NCBI GenBank assembly: GCA_943914475.1
Contig: CALUCE010000012.1
Span: 1-63,710, forward strand
Direction: 5' to 3'
Source of the DNA: an uncultured Anaerococcus sp.
GTDB taxonomy: Bacteria; Bacillota; Clostridia; Tissierellales; Peptoniphilaceae
DNA length: 63,710 nucleotides
The notes under the pieces were generated by a model that did no database searches, was not told where the DNA came from, and saw only the letters and a program-made list of their open reading frames with translations. How positions within the stretch are numbered: the first letter of the stretch is position 1; every line of letters starts with the position of its first letter. The translations under genes and the position numbers were made by a program. Shown piece by piece: positions 42,652 through 51,038 of the stretch.

Positions 42652-43353
42652 ATGAGAGTAGATAAGATGATTGGTAATTCCAATCTTGATACTAGAAAAA
42701 ATATAAAAAGAAACGCCAAAAAAGGCGGATTAATCATAAATGGTGAGGTAGTAAAGGACTCTTCTGTTCACGTTGATCCAGATGTGGATGAGGTTTACTA
42801 CATGGGAGAGTTGGTGGATTATTTTGAAAATATCTATCTTATGGTAAATAAGCCTCAAGGTCTTGTATCTGCCACAAGAGATGATGAAGAACCAACAGTC
42901 ATGGAACTTTTGGATGACTTTTATCTAGGACTTGACTTATCTATAGCTGGAAGACTTGATAAGGACACTACAGGTCTTCTTTTGATGTCGACAGATGGTA
43001 AGTTTATCCATACCATAACATCACCAAATTCTAAGATAGAAAAACTTTATATAGCAGAAACCAGAGATAAGATTGACCCAAGCCTAATAGAGGCCTTTGA
43101 AGAGGGAGTCTATATAGCAGAGGATGATTACTTTGCAAGACCTGCAAGGCTTGAGATTTTGGATGAAAAACTAGCCAAGGTTACAGTAACAGAAGGTAAA
43201 TTTCACCTAGTTAAAAGACTTTTTTCAAACATGGAAAACAAGGTTACTTCTTTAAAAAGAATAGCCATAGGGGAATTAGAACTAGACCAAAGTTTGGAAG
43301 AAGGCGAGTACAGGGAGCTTTCTCCTTATGAACTTTCACTTTTTGGTTTTTAG
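42652..43353 (+). CDS. RsuA-family 16S rRNA pseudouridine synthase
   Basis: 233 residues. N-terminal S4-like RNA-binding region (MRVDKMIGNSNLDTRKNIKR... KKGGLIINGEVV), catalytic motif AGRLDKDTTGLLLMSTDG with the conserved Asp, and KLYIAET, GKFHLVKRLF family blocks. Modifies a small-subunit rRNA uridine (516-type by family). Could modify another site. Confidence 0.92.
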   Translation: MRVDKMIGNSNLDTRKNIKRNAKKGGLIINGEVVKDSSVHVDPDVDEVYYMGELVDYFENIYLMVNKPQGLVSATRDDEEPTVMELLDDFYLGLDLSIAGRLDKDTTGLLLMSTDGKFIHTITSPNSKIEKLYIAETRDKIDPSLIEAFEEGVYIAEDDYFARPARLEILDEKLAKVTVTEGKFHLVKRLFSNMENKVTSLKRIAIGELELDQSLEEGEYRELSPYELSLFGF

Positions 43354-43407
43354 AAAGATAGGCAAAAAACCTAAATTAGTGTATAATTAGTCCATCACGG
43401 AGGCTCT

Positions 43408-44019
43408 ATGTACCAAAAGTATGTAAAAAATGCTGCTGATAGGATTCTGGCACTTTTTGCTATAATAGTATTAAGTCCCTTGCTCCTAATAGTGGCTTTG
43501 ATAATTAAAATAAGTGAACCCAAATCCAAGGTTCTCTTTATACAAAAAAGATCTGGCCAAGATAGAAAGGCTTTCAACTGCTACAAATTTAGGTCCATGA
43601 GCGAAGAAGCACCAAAAAATGCTGCAACCTGGGAGCTAGATAATGCAGAAGACTACATAAGTCCTCTTGGAGCTTTTTTGAGAAAGACTTCCATAGACGA
43701 ATTGCCCCAACTTTTTAATATCTTGAAGGGGGAGATGTCCTTTATAGGGCCAAGGCCAGTAATCTTAAATGAAACAGAACTTTTAGACCTTAGAGAAAAG
43801 CTAGGAGCTACCAAGGTAAGGCCAGGAATCACAGGACTTGCACAAATTTCCGGAAGGGATAATGTATCTGTAGAAAAAAAGGCAGAAGCCGATGCAGAAT
43901 ATGCCAACAATGTTAACTTCAAAACTGACTTTAAACTTATGCTGATGACCATACCCAAGGTTCTTAGCGGAGAGGGCATATCTGAAGGAAGAAATGACTT
44001 TAAAAACGAAAAAAAGTAA
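43408..44019 (+). CDS. polyprenyl-phosphate sugar-1-phosphate transferase
   Basis: 203 residues, bacterial sugar transferase (WcaJ/PglC-like short form). One membrane/re-entrant helix (about residues 11-32), then FIQKRSGQDRKAFNCYKFRSM, TSIDELPQLFNILKGEMSFIGPRPV and RPGITGLAQISGRD. Transfers a sugar phosphate to undecaprenyl phosphate at the inner face, the first step for a surface glycan or linked glycoprotein. CGGAGG precedes the ATG. Downstream glycan genes are separated by a terminator. Confidence 0.92.
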   Translation: MYQKYVKNAADRILALFAIIVLSPLLLIVALIIKISEPKSKVLFIQKRSGQDRKAFNCYKFRSMSEEAPKNAATWELDNAEDYISPLGAFLRKTSIDELPQLFNILKGEMSFIGPRPVILNETELLDLREKLGATKVRPGITGLAQISGRDNVSVEKKAEADAEYANNVNFKTDFKLMLMTIPKVLSGEGISEGRNDFKNEKK

Positions 44020-44027
44020 GCTTTTAA

Positions 44028-44063
44028 ATACTGTTGCTATACAATTTTGCAGCAGTATTTTTC
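44028..44063 (+). terminator. terminator after the sugar transferase
   Basis: ATACTGTTGC (44028-44037) pairs GCAGCAGTAT (44049-44058) with one G-U, followed by T-rich sequence. Confidence 0.85.
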
Positions 44064-44145
44064 TTTTAATCTTTTTTCTTAAAATTATTTTAATTGTTTA
44101 TTGGGAATATATATGTAATAATAAGTTAAAAGGAGGAAGGAATAG

Positions 44146-45249
44146 ATGAAAATTGATATATTTATTTGCAAGTTTGGTTCAGGCCACCAAGTGGCTGCCA
44201 AAGAATTAGAAAAATATATAGAAGCAAATAAGGCTGTAAGTATTAGAACTATCGATTTTATCGAGGCCATTCATCCAAAAATAGCAGGAGCAATTTATTG
44301 GGGATACAGGACCTATTTTCAACATATAAAGGGGAAAAAAGATAAGGACTACAAAAATAAAGACGGGTCTAGAGATTTTGCATCAAAATTTTTTAATATC
44401 AAAAAACTCTTTTTTAAATACATGGACGAAAATCCCCTACCTGATATTTTCATATCTTGTTATTCAGTAACTAGCTACCTTCTTTCCCTCTACAAGGAAG
44501 AAAGAAACCTAGATATACCGCTAATTACCTATATAACTGACTTTAACTTCCATAAGTTTTGGATAAATGACAGGACAGACCTATACTTGACTATGTCCGA
44601 CTTTACAAAAAATAAGCTTATAGACATAGGAGTGGATGAGGATAGGATAATTATCTTTGGAGAAAAGAAAAACCTATCCAGGGAAAAATCAGACAAAAAT
44701 ATCCTTATCTGCGGTGGAGGCTTGGGCATGCTTCCTAATGACGAAAGCTTTTATAGAGACTTGGGAGAGTTTTCTGATAAAAACTTTGCCATAGTCTTTG
44801 GTAAAAATAAAAAGCTCTATCAAAAGATATCAAAACTAGGTATCAAAAACCTAAAAACTTATGGTTTGGTAGAAAATATGGCAGACTTATATGCCTGGGC
44901 AGATATTTATATAACAAAGCCTGGAGGTATGAGTATTCATGATTCTATTAGAAATGACTTGCCAATTATTTACTTTACTCCTTACCTACCACAAGAGATA
45001 AAAAATAAGAACTTTATCGAAAAAGAAAAGATAGGTATAGAATTAAAGAATCAAAGACTTGATGTGATAAGAGATTTATTCCATGATGAGAATAAATTAG
45101 AAACTTTAAGAGAAAACCTCGACAGGGTAAGGGATGACTTTGCTCCAGAGGATTTAATCAGGTGGATGGACTATGAATATTATAAAATTAGGCTTAATCC
45201 TTATAATAATCTTTCTAGGCCATGGCTACATGGCTACAGCTATTCTTAG
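44146..45249 (+). CDS. MGDG synthase/UgtP-like glycosyltransferase
   Basis: 367 residues of the MurG-like GT28 group acting on diacylglycerol. CKFGSGHQVAAKELEKYI at the N-terminus is the MGDG_synth motif, LICGGGLGMLPND opens the second Rossmann half, and ITKPGGMSIHDSI is the nucleotide-sugar motif near residue 260. Makes membrane glycolipid or a lipoteichoic acid anchor by family knowledge. AGGAGG precedes the ATG. Its last 77 nt overlap the deacetylase gene in another frame. Confidence 0.85.
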   Translation: MKIDIFICKFGSGHQVAAKELEKYIEANKAVSIRTIDFIEAIHPKIAGAIYWGYRTYFQHIKGKKDKDYKNKDGSRDFASKFFNIKKLFFKYMDENPLPDIFISCYSVTSYLLSLYKEERNLDIPLITYITDFNFHKFWINDRTDLYLTMSDFTKNKLIDIGVDEDRIIIFGEKKNLSREKSDKNILICGGGLGMLPNDESFYRDLGEFSDKNFAIVFGKNKKLYQKISKLGIKNLKTYGLVENMADLYAWADIYITKPGGMSIHDSIRNDLPIIYFTPYLPQEIKNKNFIEKEKIGIELKNQRLDVIRDLFHDENKLETLRENLDRVRDDFAPEDLIRWMDYEYYKIRLNPYNNLSRPWLHGYSYS

Positions 45250-45826
45250 GCTCTTGTGGAAACCAGACTTTCCTATAAAAGAAGATTATTTTCTGACCTT
45301 TGACGATGGGCCAAGCAAGCTAAGCAAGGATTTACTAGAAACTTTAAGAAAAAATGATAAAGATGCCATATTTTTCCTCTTGGGAGAAAAATTAAAGTCC
45401 TATGACCTTGCCATCTACCATGGCTATCAAATAGGCTGTCACGGTTATAGGCATGTAAATTTTGCCCTTATGACACCTTTTAGAACCTACAAGGAATTTA
45501 ACAAGGCTTTATCTGTCTTTAAGGAAGTAGGACTTACTCCCAGCTACTTTAGGGCACCCTATGGTCTTTATAATTTAACCCTACTTATTTTAATAAAGAC
45601 CCATGGGATGAAGCCTTTCCAATGGGACTATCTTTTGGGAGATTGGAAAGAGGAAGATGATTTTGTTTTGCTAAATAAGTTAAAAGATAAGGCCAGGGAT
45701 AAAAATGTTTTGGTCCTTCACGATGGAACAGAAGGATCTGCAGATCCCGGAGCCAAAGATAAGATGCTAAAGGAAGTTAGGATATTTTTAGATGAAGAAA
45801 GAGAAAACAAAAAAAACCATAATTAA
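45173..45826 (+). CDS. polysaccharide deacetylase family protein
   Basis: 217 residues. N-terminal anchor (residues 4-24) and a NodB domain: YFLTFDDGPSKLSKDLLETL (metal Asp), GCHGYRHVNF (His ligands), FRAPYGLYN and VLVLHDGTEG. Extracytoplasmic, removing acetyl groups from a glycan. The ATG at 45173 lies 77 nt inside the preceding gene with GGTGG upstream; a later start would remove the anchor. Overlaps the next gene by 35 nt. Confidence 0.87.
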   Translation: MNIIKLGLILIIIFLGHGYMATAILRLLWKPDFPIKEDYFLTFDDGPSKLSKDLLETLRKNDKDAIFFLLGEKLKSYDLAIYHGYQIGCHGYRHVNFALMTPFRTYKEFNKALSVFKEVGLTPSYFRAPYGLYNLTLLILIKTHGMKPFQWDYLLGDWKEEDDFVLLNKLKDKARDKNVLVLHDGTEGSADPGAKDKMLKEVRIFLDEERENKKNHN

Positions 45827-46814
45827 CTTTTTGATACTCCTGGGTCTTTCTTTTGGGATGATATTTCTTATTTATAAGAAAACCAATCCAAAGGACCTAA
45901 AGGCAGTATTTTTTGCCATGAAAAAAGAATATATCCTCTATGCTATCCTAGCTTTTATTTTATTTAGGCTTATGGAAGCCATAGCTCTTTATGTTTTTTT
46001 ACTAAGGATTAGGCAAAAGACCTCTTTTAAAAGTTGTATAGATTATAGCATTGTTGGACACTTTTTTAGTCAATTGACTCCTTCAGGAGGTGGGGGCCAA
46101 CCAGCTCAGCTTTATCTTATGACCAAAGACGGCATAAAAAGTGATAAGGCTTTGGCAACCATAGTTCCCTTTAATATTATGTATCACATGTGCTTACCTA
46201 TAGTTGGGCTTATTGGACTTACAACAAGCCTAAGATATATAATTCTTGCCAGTAAGTTAAAATATTTCTTTTACATAGGCCTACTAAACCAAGTCATCAT
46301 GGCTTGTGCGGTAGTTCTTGTCTTTAGGAAGACAGATTGGCTATATAAACTTTTGGTATTTATTGCTGGAAAAATAAGGGGAGTAAGGTTTTTGGATAGC
46401 TTTTACAGAAGCCCTTCTCGTATTAAAGAATTTTTGGACAATTGGAAAAAGAATATCTTAACCCTGGTAGAAAACAAGAAAGTTCTCCTTCTAATCTTTT
46501 GCCTCCAAGTTTTGATGTTATTTTTCTCCTATGCTGTGGCCTACTTTACCTACAGGGCTATGGGTTTTTCCGACTATGGACTTTTTGACATAGTAAGAAT
46601 CCAATGCCTTATAATAATAGCTACAGAATATATACCAACACCAGGAACTGCTGGTTTTTCTGAGCTAGCACTTTTTGAGACCTACAAATCCATAGTAACC
46701 AAAGACTATGCCTTGTCATGGATGATGGTAAACAGGCTCCTTCCTCTTTATCTTGCCATAATCCTTACTTTGCTTATGGGGATCATGAGAGGACTTAGGA
46801 CCAAGGAATGCTAG
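45792..46814 (+). CDS. flippase-like membrane protein (LPG synthase TM/UPF0104 family)
   Basis: 340 residues with about eight membrane helices. Family blocks: FFSQLTPSGGGGQPAQLYLM (residues about 92-111) and EYIPTPGTAGFSELALF near 278. Related to the membrane domain of MprF and to YbhN; by family it may flip or move lipids. Overlaps the deacetylase gene and ends a three-gene glycolipid operon. Confidence 0.88.
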   Translation: MKKEKTKKTIINFLILLGLSFGMIFLIYKKTNPKDLKAVFFAMKKEYILYAILAFILFRLMEAIALYVFLLRIRQKTSFKSCIDYSIVGHFFSQLTPSGGGGQPAQLYLMTKDGIKSDKALATIVPFNIMYHMCLPIVGLIGLTTSLRYIILASKLKYFFYIGLLNQVIMACAVVLVFRKTDWLYKLLVFIAGKIRGVRFLDSFYRSPSRIKEFLDNWKKNILTLVENKKVLLLIFCLQVLMLFFSYAVAYFTYRAMGFSDYGLFDIVRIQCLIIIATEYIPTPGTAGFSELALFETYKSIVTKDYALSWMMVNRLLPLYLAIILTLLMGIMRGLRTKEC

Positions 46815-46866
46815 AAAACTTAGAAAATAAGAGATTTTAAAATTTAACTTACATCTATTCTTATAA

Positions 46867-46912
46867 AAAAAGACTCTTTGCAAAATATGCTTATATCTTG
46901 CAAGAGTCTTAT
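46867..46912. terminator. terminator between convergent genes
   Basis: AAGACTCTTTGCAA pairs TTGCAAGAGTCTT with one bulged T, followed by ATTATTTTT. Shares CTCTTGCA with two other terminators in the window. Confidence 0.8.
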
Positions 46913-46917
46913 TATTT

Positions 46918-48567
46918 TTAGTGGATTTTTATTGGATCAAGAGTTGATCTTGCTATGTTGTAGGCGTGGTCTCCGATTCTTTCGAAGGTTGAAACTATAT
47001 CAACAAACAAGGATGAGGCTATGGTATCTCCTCCAACTCCCGATGTTAACCTTGTGTAGTGGGAATGTCTTAGTTCATGTTCTAAAAGGTCAAGGTTGTT
47101 TTCGTCTTCTGTTAGTATATCAAAGAGGTTGACATCCTTGGTCTTAAAGACTTCCATAGCATTGATGAAGTTATGAATAACAAGTTCATAAATCTTTGTT
47201 AAATCTTCTATGGCTTCTTTTACATATTTTTCATTAGAATTAAATATTTCTTCATAATATTCCCCAAGGTTTTGGCCCAAGTCTGAAATTCTTTCGATAT
47301 TTTTTTGAACCAAAAGGTAGGTTTGAAATTCCGTATCAAGCTCTGGTGCGAGTTCTTGTTGGGAAATTTCAAGTAAATATTTTTCTATATTGGTATCCAT
47401 CCTGTTAACTATATCTTCCGCTTGGTTTAAGTTTTGGAAGTGGATAGGATCTCCTGTTTTTAAATATTGTTGTGATGATTTTAATGTTTGTAGGGCTATA
47501 TCTGATTCATTGATAATAGCAGCCTTTGCTTGGTCTAAAGCTGATGCTGGGAAAGATCTGATTAAGTGTTCTTGAAGTTCAACTTGGTGAATATCTGAGA
47601 ACATTGATTCTTTTCCAGGAATAATCTTTGATAGTAACTTTGAAGTTGGCTTTAATAAAGGTGTGAAGATCACCATACCTATAAAGTTAAAAGCAAAGTG
47701 GCCAATAGCTATGGTCATCATAGGGTTGGCACCCAAACTACTAGTTATAAAGGTAACCATGGCCTCGTATGGGACCAGGATTATCAAGAATAAGACCGAT
47801 ATACTGACGTTAAAAAGAACGTGGAAAAGTGCAGTTCTTTTAGCAGCCAAGGATCCACCAATTGATGCAAGCAAGGATGTTATACAAGTACCGATGTTGG
47901 CACCAAACATCAAAGCCAAAGCCACATTTAAATTGATAGCAGATGCAGCAAAGAGTGTTTGGATAATACCAATAAAGGCTGATGATGATTGTATAACAGC
48001 TGTAATAAGTGTACCAACTAAGACAGCAACTACTGGATTGGTGGCCATTCTTGAAACAATATCATTAAAACCTGGAAGATTTTTTAAGTCTTTTAAGGAA
48101 TCTCCCATCATTTGAAGTCCAATAAACAATAAACCAAATCCTACTACTATATTACCTATATATTGGATTCTTTTTTTCTTAGCAAAAAGTGTAATAAATA
48201 CACCTATCAAACATATAAAGTAGGATAAAGCCTCTAGGTTAAAACCAATCAAGATAGCAGTTACAGTAGTACCTATATTGGCACCCAAGATTATACCCAT
48301 GGATTGTTCAAGTGACATTATACCAGCACGAACAAAAGAAATGGCTATAACTGTTGTAGCAGATGATGATTGGATAGCACCTGTGATAAAAATACCAACT
48401 AAAATTGCCTTTAAAGGCGTCGAAGTATATTTCTCTATATAGCCTCTAAGTTTTGGACCTGCAAAATTTGTAAGACTATCTCCCATGATATTAATACCTA
48501 AAAGGAAGATAGCAAGTCCACCTGCAATCAGATTCCATTGCAGGGAAGCTAGACTTATCTGTTCCAT
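46918..48567 (-). CDS. Na+/phosphate cotransporter family protein with PhoU-like domain
   Basis: 549 residues. Two NptA repeats, each with the QSSS signature (AIQSSSATTVIAISFV and AVIQSSSAFIGIIQT) and LGANIGTT/FGANIGTC, followed from about residue 340 by a helical PhoU-like domain. Sodium-coupled phosphate uptake regulated by its cytosolic PhoU part, by family. Monocistronic with the terminator above. Confidence 0.94.
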   Translation of the reverse strand: MEQISLASLQWNLIAGGLAIFLLGINIMGDSLTNFAGPKLRGYIEKYTSTPLKAILVGIFITGAIQSSSATTVIAISFVRAGIMSLEQSMGIILGANIGTTVTAILIGFNLEALSYFICLIGVFITLFAKKKRIQYIGNIVVGFGLLFIGLQMMGDSLKDLKNLPGFNDIVSRMATNPVVAVLVGTLITAVIQSSSAFIGIIQTLFAASAINLNVALALMFGANIGTCITSLLASIGGSLAAKRTALFHVLFNVSISVLFLIILVPYEAMVTFITSSLGANPMMTIAIGHFAFNFIGMVIFTPLLKPTSKLLSKIIPGKESMFSDIHQVELQEHLIRSFPASALDQAKAAIINESDIALQTLKSSQQYLKTGDPIHFQNLNQAEDIVNRMDTNIEKYLLEISQQELAPELDTEFQTYLLVQKNIERISDLGQNLGEYYEEIFNSNEKYVKEAIEDLTKIYELVIHNFINAMEVFKTKDVNLFDILTEDENNLDLLEHELRHSHYTRLTSGVGGDTIASSLFVDIVSTFERIGDHAYNIARSTLDPIKIH

Positions 48568-48730
48568 AAAACCTCCAGAAAATTTATATAAGTCTGAAGT
48601 TAATTTGACGAAATCATTACAATTAACTCTTTAGTTAATATTATCATATACTTAATAAAAAAAACAAATAAGAATATTGCAATTTATGTAAAATAAAGCA
48701 TTTTTACCAGACAAAATTATTAGAAAACAT

Positions 48731-48759
48731 TTGCAAAAGAAAATTATTAGTGTTACAAT
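48731..48759 (+). promoter_or_regulatory. sigma-A promoter of glpP-glpK
   Basis: TTGCAA (48731-48736), 17-nt spacer, TACAAT (48754-48759). Confidence 0.7.
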
Positions 48760-48786
48760 GTAGTTAAGTAAATATTAGGGAGAAGA

Positions 48787-48828
48787 GCGAGCTTGATTAT
48801 TGTTTATAGGCTCGCCTTGTCTTTTTTT
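48787..48828 (+). terminator. leader terminator before glpP, probable GlpP target
   Basis: GCGAGC (48787-48792) pairs GCTCGC (48810-48815), then CTTGTCTTTTTTT. It lies between the promoter and glpP, where in Bacillus GlpP binds leader RNA with glycerol-3-phosphate and prevents termination. A role as autoregulatory attenuator is inferred. Confidence 0.8.
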
Positions 48829-48839
48829 AAGGAGGAAGG

Positions 48840-49409
48840 ATGGTTAGGGATGAAATTTTTAATGAGCTTTACGAAAATCCTGTAATCATGGCGGTAAAGG
48901 ATAACAAGGATTTAGCAAAGGCTTTAGAGACTGACAACCGAATCGTCTTTGTTCTTTACGGAAATATTGAAACAATTCCGCAAATCGTAAAGAAAATAAA
49001 AAATAAAAATAAAATAGCTATAGTCCATGAGGATTTAATCGAGGGATTGTCTTCCTCATCCATGGCAAACCATTTCATAAAAAGATATACAGAGGCCGAT
49101 GGAGTTATTACAACCAGGTCCCAAAATGCTAGCCATGCGATGAAACTAGGACTCTTTTCTATATTAAGGTTTTTTATACTCGATAGTATTTCTTACCAAT
49201 CAATGAAAGAAACCATAAAAAAAGTAAACTGTGATTGCATAGAAATCCTACCTGGTATAATGCCAAAGATTACCAAGCAAGTTTCCAAGAGAACATCCAT
49301 CCCAATTGTGGCGGGAGGACTAATCAAGGATAAGGAAGATGTAATCGATAATCTAAATGCTGGAGCCATAGCTATTTCATCATCAAGCTATGATGTGTGG
49401 AAAATGTAA
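48840..49409 (+). CDS. glpP: glycerol uptake operon antiterminator GlpP
   Basis: 189 residues. YENPVIMAVKDNKDLAKAL, VLYGNIETIPQIVKKIK, IVHEDLIEGLSSS, and C-terminal EILPGIMPKITKQV and PIVAGGLIKDKEDVIDNLNAGAIAISSS match the GlpP TIM-barrel family. Senses glycerol-3-phosphate and stabilises or antiterminates glp mRNA. GGAGG is unusually close (4 nt) to the ATG. 18 nt before glpK. Confidence 0.93.
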   Translation: MVRDEIFNELYENPVIMAVKDNKDLAKALETDNRIVFVLYGNIETIPQIVKKIKNKNKIAIVHEDLIEGLSSSSMANHFIKRYTEADGVITTRSQNASHAMKLGLFSILRFFILDSISYQSMKETIKKVNCDCIEILPGIMPKITKQVSKRTSIPIVAGGLIKDKEDVIDNLNAGAIAISSSSYDVWKM

Positions 49410-49427
49410 AAAAAAAAGGAGAAGACC

Positions 49428-50933
49428 ATGGGCAAATATGTAATGGCGCTTGACGCTGGAACCACTAGTAACAGAGCAATAATTTTTAACAAAAAAGGTG
49501 AAATTCTTTCAGTAGCACAAAAAGAATTTATCCAACATTTCCCAAAACCAGGTTGGGTAGAACATGATCCAACAGAAATTTGGTCAACCCAATACGGAGT
49601 TTGTTCTGAAGCTATAGCAAAACTTGGTATTGATGCTAAGGAAATTGAAGCAATTGGTATAACAAACCAAAGAGAAACTACTATAGTTTGGGAAAAAGAA
49701 ACAGGTAAACCAGTATACAATGCTATCGTATGGCAATGTAGAAGAACTGCAGACATGGCTGACAAATTAGTTGAAGATGGCTACCGTGAAATGATTCAAG
49801 ATAAAACAGGTCTAGTAGTGGATGCTTACTTCTCAGCAACCAAAATTAGATGGATCCTTGACCATATAGAAAATGGACAAGAAAGAGCAGAAAACGGTGA
49901 GTTATTATTTGGTACAGTAGATACATGGTTAATCTATAACTTAACACGTGGTAAAGTATACGTAACAGACTACACCAACGCTTCAAGAACCATGCTTTAT
50001 AATATAAAAGAACTTAAATGGGATGATGAAATTCTTGAAATCTTAAATATTCCAAAATGCATGCTTCCAGAAGTTAAACCTTCATCTTATCACTATGGAG
50101 ATACCTATGCAGGATATTTCGGTGGAGAAATTCCTATAACAGGTATAGCTGGTGACCAACAAGCAGCCCTATTCGGACAAACCTGCTTCAACCCAGGAGA
50201 TGCTAAGAATACTTACGGAACAGGTGCTTTCTTACTAATGAATACAGGTAACGATCCTGTTAAATCTGACAATGGTCTAGTAACAACTATAGCTTGGGGT
50301 CTAGAAGAAGGAAAAGTTTCTTATGCCCTTGAAGGTTCAATCTTCGTAGCTGGATCTGCTATTCAATGGCTAAGAGATGAACTAAGAATAGTTGACTCAT
50401 CACCAGATTCTGAATACATGGCAACCAGAGTAAAAGATACAGATGGATGCTTCGTAGTTCCAGCCTTTACAGGACTTGGTGCTCCATATTGGGACCCATA
50501 CGCTAGAGGAACAATAGTTGGTATTACAAGAGGAACATCAAAATATCACATTATAAGAGCCACACTTGAATCTTTAGGATATTTGACAAATGACGTTCTA
50601 CAAGCTATGGTAATTGATAGTGGACGTGAACTTGGAGAATTGAAAGTTGATGGTGGAGCAAGTGCTAACAACTTCCTAATGCAATTCCAATCAGACATGA
50701 TCCAAACAAAGGTTGAAAGACCAAAAACTCTAGAAACAACCGCACTAGGTGCTGCATATCTTGCAGGACTTAACACAGGTTATTGGAAGGACCTTGAAGA
50801 AATCAAAGCAAACCGTCTAGTAGACAAAGTCTTCGAGCCAGAAATTTCTAAAGAAGAAAGAGATAAGAAAGATAGAAACTGGCAAAGAGCTGTTGAAAGA
50901 GCAGTTGGTTGGTCCAAAAAATACGAAGAATAA
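49428..50933 (+). CDS. glpK: glycerol kinase
   Basis: 501 residues, full length. FGGY-kinase motifs: ALDAGTTSNRAIIF, GITNQRETTIVWEK, TGIAGDQQAALFGQ, and DGGASANNFLMQFQSDM. The regulatory loop carries a phosphorylatable-type His region of Firmicutes (NSKYHIIRATLESL nearby). ATP-dependent formation of glycerol-3-phosphate. No glpF facilitator is in the operon. Confidence 0.97.
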   Translation: MGKYVMALDAGTTSNRAIIFNKKGEILSVAQKEFIQHFPKPGWVEHDPTEIWSTQYGVCSEAIAKLGIDAKEIEAIGITNQRETTIVWEKETGKPVYNAIVWQCRRTADMADKLVEDGYREMIQDKTGLVVDAYFSATKIRWILDHIENGQERAENGELLFGTVDTWLIYNLTRGKVYVTDYTNASRTMLYNIKELKWDDEILEILNIPKCMLPEVKPSSYHYGDTYAGYFGGEIPITGIAGDQQAALFGQTCFNPGDAKNTYGTGAFLLMNTGNDPVKSDNGLVTTIAWGLEEGKVSYALEGSIFVAGSAIQWLRDELRIVDSSPDSEYMATRVKDTDGCFVVPAFTGLGAPYWDPYARGTIVGITRGTSKYHIIRATLESLGYLTNDVLQAMVIDSGRELGELKVDGGASANNFLMQFQSDMIQTKVERPKTLETTALGAAYLAGLNTGYWKDLEEIKANRLVDKVFEPEISKEERDKKDRNWQRAVERAVGWSKKYEE

Positions 50934-50956
50934 AAAATATTAACATAAGAGAGAGA

Positions 50957-51021
50957 CAGAGCCAAAAGATTAAACTAGGCTCACTCTGCCCAAAAAGAGA
51001 GAGCCTAGGGGCTCTCTTTTC
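50957..51021 (+). promoter_or_regulatory. attenuator between glpK and the G3P oxidase genes
   Basis: GAGCC (50959-50963) pairs GGCTC (50978-50982). AAAGAGAGAGCC pairs GGCTCTCTTT (50995-51020) as a terminator hairpin followed by CT-rich sequence. The GGCTC of the first stem can instead pair GAGCC (51001-51005), with CTCT/AGAG beside it, so terminator and antiterminator exclude each other. Likely a second GlpP-responsive site; inference. Confidence 0.65.
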
Positions 51022-51038
51022 TAATTCAAGGAGGATTT

